This document shows, piece after piece, positions 14,794 to 18,442 of a stretch of DNA of 18,442 bases (positions are counted from its first letter, which is position 1; each line of letters opens with the position of its first letter). Source of the stretch: JAVKSM01 sp039583705 (GTDB lineage: Bacteria > Actinomycetota > Actinomycetes > Mycobacteriales > Pseudonocardiaceae); contig JAVKSM010000059.1 of NCBI GenBank assembly GCA_039583705.1, forward strand, positions 1 to 18,442, read 5' to 3'. The translations under genes and the position numbers were made by a program. The notes under the pieces are model-generated. The model was given only the letters and a program-made list of their open reading frames with translations. It was not told the DNA's origin and ran no database searches.

Positions 14794-15218
14794 GCAGCGA
14801 AGCCACCGCCGCCACCGTGCTCGCGACCGCCCGGCGGGCACTGGGGCGCTACCTCGAGGTCCGCGTCGACGACGACGGCGCGCTGTCGTTCCGGCAGCGC
14901 GACGTGCCGGGCGCGATCCAGGGGGTGCAGCTCGTCGAGGGCCTGGCGATGCTGTCCATGCAGTGCGTCGTGGCCTGGGACCTGCCGGACGCGGTGGACG
15001 TCGGCACCTGGGTGGCGGTGCGCGCCGGCCGGGGGCTGTTCGGCACACTCGGCGCGGTGCGCTCCGAGCGGGGCTGGGACGTCCTGCTGCGCTACGCGTT
15101 CCCCGCCGAAGGGCTGGCCGAGAAGCCGCTGGGCACGTTGCTCATGCTCGTGCTGTCGACGGCCTCGCAGGTGCGCGACGAGATGCTGTCGTGGGTCGCG
15201 CAGAGCATTCCGGGATGA
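14790..15218 (+). CDS. Conserved actinobacterial protein, Rv2360c-like position
   Basis: A 142-residue protein that begins with a GTG overlapping the uppS stop by four bases. It has no signal peptide or membrane helix. The pattern of short beta strands (YLEVRVDDDGALSFRQ, GIDV-like GAIQGVQLVEGL, WVAVRAGRG, LLRYAFP) with a final helix (LLMLVLSTASQVRDEMLSWV) is compatible with a YbjN or type III secretion chaperone-like fold, but this is inferred from the pattern only. The same position after uppS is held by Rv2360c in M. tuberculosis. Function unknown. It ends 22 bases from the convergent smtB stop. Confidence 0.8.
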   Translation: MSSEATAATVLATARRALGRYLEVRVDDDGALSFRQRDVPGAIQGVQLVEGLAMLSMQCVVAWDLPDAVDVGTWVAVRAGRGLFGTLGAVRSERGWDVLLRYAFPAEGLAEKPLGTLLMLVLSTASQVRDEMLSWVAQSIPG

Positions 15219-15240
15219 CTACGGACGGCGCTGATGGCTC

Positions 15241-15609
15241 TCATACCTCCTCCTCCACGTGGTCCACCGCGTCGAGCACGATGTGTGCGAGGTGGGCGTC
15301 GACCAAGCGGTAGACGACTTCCCGGCCGTGCCGTTCGCCGTGCACCACACCGGCCGCCTTCAGTACCCGCAGGTGCTGGCTGATCAACGGCTGGGCCACG
15401 CCCAGCGCGTCGACCAGCTCGTGCACGCAGCGCTGGGAGCCGCGCAGTTGGAGCACGATGGCGATCCGCACCGGCGCGGCCAGCGCCCGCAGCAGGTCGC
15501 CGGCGGCCACCAGCGTCGCCGAGGTGCGCGGCGGTTCCGGTGGCGCCGCCGGCCGGTCACCCGCGTGCCCGGTGTGCGGGTGAGCGTCGGCGGCCGTGTG
15601 GGTGCTCAT
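15241..15609 (-). CDS. smtB: ArsR/SmtB-family metal-sensing repressor
   Basis: A 122-residue winged-helix repressor, strongly like mycobacterial SmtB (Rv2358), which releases DNA when zinc binds. The core reads LLRALAAPVRIAIVLQLRGSQRCVHELVDAL, with the recognition helix VAQPLISQHLRVLKAAGV. The alpha5 zinc site is visible in the C-terminal segment: Asp104, His106, His117 and Glu120, the same spacing as in cyanobacterial SmtB; Cys61 is also present. The N-terminus is His-rich (MSTHTAADAHPHTGHAG). The ATG at 15609 is chosen because it gives a normal length. In-frame ATG codons continue upstream through a 15-bp repeat and into the gap, so the true start is uncertain. Zur, its usual operon partner, is not here. 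Confidence 0.9.
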   Translation of the reverse strand: MSTHTAADAHPHTGHAGDRPAAPPEPPRTSATLVAAGDLLRALAAPVRIAIVLQLRGSQRCVHELVDALGVAQPLISQHLRVLKAAGVVHGERHGREVVYRLVDAHLAHIVLDAVDHVEEEV

Positions 15610-15636
15610 CGCTGCCATGCTAGTGACGGCCATGCT
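15560..15636. repeat. 77-bp sequence repeated across the gap (left copy)
   Basis: Bases 15560-15636 are identical, base for base, to 15737-15813. The copy covers the smtB start region and ends directly at the Ns. The two copies are best explained as overlapping contig ends that were not merged. Confidence 0.95.
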
Positions 15637-15736
15637 NNNNNNNNNNNNNNNNNNNNNNNNNNNNNNNNNNNNNNNNNNNNNNNNNNNNNNNNNNNNNNNN
15701 NNNNNNNNNNNNNNNNNNNNNNNNNNNNNNNNNNNN
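15637..15736. other. Assembly gap of 100 Ns
   Basis: Exactly 100 Ns, the conventional placeholder for a gap of unknown size. It lies at a 15-bp tandem repeat and between two identical 77-bp copies, so little or no sequence may really be missing. Confidence 0.97.
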
Positions 15737-15813
15737 CCCGCGTGCCCGGTGTGCGGGTGAGCGTCGGCGGCCGTGTGGGTGCTCATCGCTGCCATGCTAG
15801 TGACGGCCATGCT
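15737..15813. repeat. 77-bp sequence repeated across the gap (right copy)
   Basis: Identical to 15560-15636 and starting directly after the Ns. It contains a second copy of the smtB start codon region (ATG on the minus strand at 15786-15784). Confidence 0.95.
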
Positions 15814-15865
15814 GGTGACGGCCATGCTGGTGACGGCCATGCTGGTGACGGCCATGCTGGTGACG
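15791..15865. repeat. 15-bp tandem repeat, five copies, between smtB and glyS
   Basis: Five head-to-tail units of GCCATGCTGGTGACG, the first with one change (A for G). On the minus strand each unit carries an ATG in frame with smtB, and the frame reads MAVTS repeatedly. Slightly more than one unit is also visible at the left side of the gap. The number of units in the genome is uncertain. Confidence 0.95.
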
Positions 15866-15909
15866 GCCGCCGTGCCGAGGTCAGCGCCGGCCGGGACGCC
15901 GTACCTGGT

Positions 15910-15940
15910 TAGGCTGGGGTCTCCAGCTCGCCCCAGCCTA
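15910..15940 (+). promoter_or_regulatory. Perfect dyad with -10-like box upstream of glyS
   Basis: TAGGCTGGGG (15910-15919) and CCCCAGCCTA (15931-15940) are perfect 10-bp arms with an 11-base loop. The first six bases, TAGGCT, fit a -10 box, giving a start near 15922 and a short leader that holds AGGAG (15940-15944), nine bases before the GTG. The dyad may be an operator or a hairpin in the leader next to the ribosome binding site. Confidence 0.45.
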
Positions 15941-15953
15941 GGAGTGCCGCCTC

Positions 15954-17342
15954 GTGCCAGGAGACCGCATCGAGACAGTGGTCAGCCTCTGCAAGCGCCG
16001 GGGTTTCGTCTTCCCCAGCGGCGAGATCTACGGCGGCACCCGGTCGGCCTGGGACTACGGACCGCTGGGCGTGGAGCTCAAGGAGAACATCAAGCGGCAG
16101 TGGTGGCGCACGATGGTGACCCGGCGCGACGACGTCGTCGGGCTGGACTCCTCGGTGATCCTGCCGCGGCAGGTGTGGGTGGCGTCCGGGCACGTCGATG
16201 CATTCGTCGACCCCTTGGTGGAGTGCACCGCCTGCCACCACCGCTACCGGGCCGACCAGCTCGCCGAGGAGTACGCCGAGCGCACCGGGCGCGACGTGAT
16301 CGACGGGGAGCTCCGCGACGTGCCGTGCCCCAACTGCGGCACCCGCGGCCGGTACACGGAGCCGCGGATGTTCAACGGCCTGCTCAAGACCTATCTCGGC
16401 CCTGTGGAGTCGGAGGAGAGCCTGCACTATCTGCGGCCGGAGACCGCACAGGGCATCTTCGTCAACTTCCAGAACGTGCTCATGGCCTCCCGCAAGAAGC
16501 CGCCGTTCGGCATCGCGCAGATCGGGAAGAGCTTCCGCAACGAGATCACCCCGGGCAACTTCATCTTCCGGACCCGGGAGTTCGAGCAGATGGAGATGGA
16601 GTTCTTCGTCGAGCCGGGCACCGACGAGGAGTGGCACCAGTACTGGATCGACACCCGCACCGACTGGTACGTCGACCTCGGCATCGCCCGGGAGAGCCTG
16701 CGGCACTACGAACACCCCAAGGAGAAGCTCTCCCACTACTCGAAGCGGACGGTGGACATCGAGTACCGCTTCGAGTTCTCCGGCGGGCAGACCTGGGGCG
16801 AGCTGGAGGGAGTCGCCAACCGCACCGACTTCGACCTCACCACCCATGCCAACCACTCCGGGGTCGACCTGTCCTACTACGACCAGGCCACCGGGTCCCG
16901 CTACCGGCCCTATGTCATCGAGCCGGCGGCCGGGTTGTCCCGTTCGCTGATGGTGTTCCTGCTGGAGGCCTACGCCGAGGACATGGCGCCCAATGCGAAG
17001 GGTGGGGTCGACAAGCGCGTGGTGTTGCGGCTGGACCACCGACTGGCGCCGGTCAAGGCCGCGGTGCTCCCGCTGTCGCGCAATGCCGACCTCTCGCCCC
17101 AGGCCCGCGACCTGGCGACGGCGCTGCGGCGATGCTGGAACGTCGACTTCGATGACGCCGGCGCGATCGGGCGACGCTACCGCCGGCAGGACGAGATCGG
17201 CACCCCGTTCTGCGTCACCGTCGACTTCGACTCGCTGTCCGACCACGCGGTGACGCTGCGTGAGCGCAACACGATGGCCCAGGAGCGGGTGGCGATGGAC
17301 CAGGTCGAGCCCTACCTCGCCGCCCGCCTGCTCGGCTGTTGA
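15954..17342 (+). CDS. glyS: Glycyl-tRNA synthetase (single-chain, alpha2 type)
   Basis: A 462-residue class II synthetase that charges tRNA-Gly; this is the homodimeric form, not the alpha2beta2 form. Visible are the N-terminal VVSLCKRRGFVFPSGEIYGG and RSAWDYGPLGVELK, motif 1 around VGLDSSVILPRQVW, a zinc-like CTAC/CPNC pair in the insertion, motif 2 FRNEITPGNFIFRTREFEQME, and motif 3 GLSRSLMVFLLEAY. The anticodon-binding domain starts near LDHRLAPVKAAVLPL and ends with RNTMAQERVAMDQVEPYLA. The GTG at 15954 has AGGAG nine bases upstream. The neighbouring smtB gene is divergent, as in mycobacteria. Confidence 0.97.
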   Translation: MPGDRIETVVSLCKRRGFVFPSGEIYGGTRSAWDYGPLGVELKENIKRQWWRTMVTRRDDVVGLDSSVILPRQVWVASGHVDAFVDPLVECTACHHRYRADQLAEEYAERTGRDVIDGELRDVPCPNCGTRGRYTEPRMFNGLLKTYLGPVESEESLHYLRPETAQGIFVNFQNVLMASRKKPPFGIAQIGKSFRNEITPGNFIFRTREFEQMEMEFFVEPGTDEEWHQYWIDTRTDWYVDLGIARESLRHYEHPKEKLSHYSKRTVDIEYRFEFSGGQTWGELEGVANRTDFDLTTHANHSGVDLSYYDQATGSRYRPYVIEPAAGLSRSLMVFLLEAYAEDMAPNAKGGVDKRVVLRLDHRLAPVKAAVLPLSRNADLSPQARDLATALRRCWNVDFDDAGAIGRRYRRQDEIGTPFCVTVDFDSLSDHAVTLRERNTMAQERVAMDQVEPYLAARLLGC

Positions 17343-17362
17343 CCGTCCTCCCACGCCAGGCC

Positions 17363-17388
17363 CCGCACCCGGGCCCAGGGCGGTGCGG
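17363..17388 (+). terminator. Weak hairpin between glyS and xdhC
   Basis: CCGCACC (17363-17369) and GGTGCGG (17382-17388) form a 7-bp stem with a 12-base loop, 20 bases after the glyS stop. No T run follows. A terminator role is only possible. Confidence 0.25.
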
Positions 17389-17416
17389 ACCGCCGGGGAC
17401 CGGGGGTGGTTGTAGC

Positions 17417-17422
17417 TATCCT
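17417..17422 (+). promoter_or_regulatory. Putative -10 box for xdhC (leaderless)
   Basis: TATCCT fits the TANNNT pattern and ends seven bases before the ATG at 17430. Transcription should start at the A of the ATG. There is no ribosome binding site in the seven bases between. Confidence 0.45.
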
Positions 17423-17429
17423 GGGCACC

Positions 17430-18442
17430 ATGACGACGGGTGACGTGGGCGACGGCGGTGGGGTGCGGCGTGAGCTGGGCGTCGCGCTGCGGGAGTGGGC
17501 CGGCAGCCGCGTCGGCGTCGGTCTGGTGCGGGTGCTCGACCGGCACGGCTTCGGCACCGTCGAGCCCGGTCAACTGCTCGCCGGCACGGCTGACGGCTCG
17601 GCGGCGGGCGACCTCATGCACGGCACGATGGACCTCAAGGCGCGTCCGTTGCTCGCCTCCGCCGTCAGCGCACCGGCCACCGTGAACGCCCACGTTGCCG
17701 AGCATCCCGCGCTCGAAGCCGGGCTGGCCTGCAGTGGCGGGGCGACGCTGCTGGGGCACCCGCTGGCGGCCGAGCTCGCCGATGCGCTCGGCCAGGCGTT
17801 CCTGGATGCCACCCCGGCGGCACTGGTGTCCACCGTGGACGGCAGGGCGAGCCTGCTGTTGGCCGGGCCGCGGCTGGCGGCGCGGCACGGGACGCTGGGC
17901 TCGCCGGTCGTGGACGAGGCCGCCGCCGAGCACGTCCGGTCCGCGCTGCGCCGCGGGGCCACGCTCACCGCACGGGTGAGCGTGGCTGACACCGAGGTCC
18001 TCCTCGACCTGTGGGTGCCGGTGCCGTCGGTGCTCGTCGTCGGTTCGGGTGCCATCGGCGAGGCGCTGCTCGCCCAAGCCGGGCTGCTCGGTTGGGCGGC
18101 TCGGCGGGTCACCGGGCTCGACGAGACCCGGGAGGCCGTCGCCGCCTTCACCGACGCCGACGTGCTCGTGCTGCTCGACCACGCCCCTGCCTTCGACGCC
18201 GCGCTCGTCGACGGGCTGCGCGGTGCTCGCGGTTTCATCGGGGCGCTCGGCTCGCGCCACACCCAGGAGATTCGCCGCGAGCGGCTGCTCCGCGCCGGCC
18301 TGTCCGCCGCCGAACTGGCCCGGCTGCACGGGCCGGTCGGCCTGGACCTCGGGGCCCGCACCCCGGCGGAGACGGCGGTGTCCGTGGTCGCCGAGGTGAT
18401 CGCCGTCCGCAGTGGCCGCCCGGCGGCGCCGCTGGGCGGCGC
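17430..18442 (+). CDS. XdhC/CoxI-family protein, partial at window end
   Basis: At least 337 codons are open from the ATG at 17430 to the edge of the window, with no stop reached. XdhC/CoxI proteins bind and deliver the molybdenum cofactor to xanthine dehydrogenase or CO dehydrogenase-type enzymes. The N-terminal domain has ALREWAGSRVGVGLVRVLDR and GSAAGDL. The family's conserved Cys region is CSGGATLL. The C-terminal Rossmann-like domain has VLVVGSGAIGEALLAQAGLLGW, then the hallmark FIGALGSRHTQEIRRERL and LHGPVGLDLGARTPAETAVS. Almost the whole family length is visible. No molybdoenzyme gene is in view, so its partner cannot be named. Confidence 0.88.
   Translation, partial: MTTGDVGDGGGVRRELGVALREWAGSRVGVGLVRVLDRHGFGTVEPGQLLAGTADGSAAGDLMHGTMDLKARPLLASAVSAPATVNAHVAEHPALEAGLACSGGATLLGHPLAAELADALGQAFLDATPAALVSTVDGRASLLLAGPRLAARHGTLGSPVVDEAAAEHVRSALRRGATLTARVSVADTEVLLDLWVPVPSVLVVGSGAIGEALLAQAGLLGWAARRVTGLDETREAVAAFTDADVLVLLDHAPAFDAALVDGLRGARGFIGALGSRHTQEIRRERLLRAGLSAAELARLHGPVGLDLGARTPAETAVSVVAEVIAVRSGRPAAPLGG

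Noticed and set aside
15610..15855. smtB read as one long ORF through the Ns
   Set aside because: The frame through 100 Ns is arbitrary and includes the duplicated 77-bp sequence; it is an effect of the gap.
15791..15865. CRISPR array
   Set aside because: The 15-bp units are directly adjacent without spacers and no cas genes are near; it is a simple tandem repeat.
15937..15953. T-box or other riboswitch upstream of glyS
   Set aside because: The leader predicted from the -10 box is only about 30 bases, too short for a T-box, and no specifier or antiterminator structure is visible.
15909..18329. 806-codon open frame on the minus strand across glyS and xdhC
   Set aside because: It is antisense to glyS and xdhC, which have clear family motifs; the protein is low-complexity and has no recognisable domain. 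Long antisense frames are expected at this GC content.

Overview
The window is a stretch of very GC-rich DNA with strong G/C bias at third codon positions, many GTG starts and many 4-bp ATGA/GTGA overlaps between genes. Gene order and protein sequences point to an actinobacterium, most likely of the Pseudonocardiales (inference from family resemblance, not from a search). From hrcA to glyS the order follows the Mycobacterium tuberculosis block Rv2374c-Rv2357c (hrcA, dnaJ2, rsmE, phoH, ybeY, CBS-domain protein, Rv2365c-like, era, recO, uppS, Rv2360c-like, smtB, glyS). Differences are an L-2-hydroxyglutarate oxidase gene between the Rv2365c-like gene and era, no amidase gene between era and recO, and no zur/furB gene beside smtB.

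Layout. Bases 1-1085 hold the end of a heme-pathway oxidase gene (hemY/cgoX) coupled to hemQ, the last steps of the coproporphyrin-dependent heme pathway. A small unknown ORF (1210-1461) runs tail-to-tail into msrB. msrB and a one-helix membrane protein gene lie on the minus strand, divergent from a stand-alone LigD-type primase/polymerase gene; the two start codons are only 24 bp apart and appear to share overlapping -10 boxes. A decayed tyrosine integrase (3282-3619) and cutA follow. Then comes the heat-shock pair hrcA-dnaJ behind a CIRCE-like operator, followed by rsmE. A 380-bp non-coding region with inverted repeats and a 25-bp tandem repeat precedes a tightly packed housekeeping run: phoH, ybeY, a CorC-like gene, a cytidine-deaminase-fold gene that lacks the catalytic residues, lhgO and era. 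recO, uppS and an Rv2360c-like gene continue on the same strand. Most work in ribosome/rRNA maturation, DNA repair or cell-wall lipid carrier synthesis.

The end of the window holds a minus-strand ArsR/SmtB metal sensor, an assembly gap of 100 Ns, glyS, and a partial xdhC that runs off the edge. The gap is probably artificial, because the 77 bases before it are repeated exactly after it, next to a 15-bp tandem repeat. No tRNA, rRNA, CRISPR array or intact mobile element was seen. I found no clear new multi-gene system. The most interesting points are the bidirectional leaderless promoter, the inactive CDA-like gene with its coding repeat, the repeat of in-frame ATG codons upstream of smtB, and the CIRCE-like element with a promoter box in its loop.
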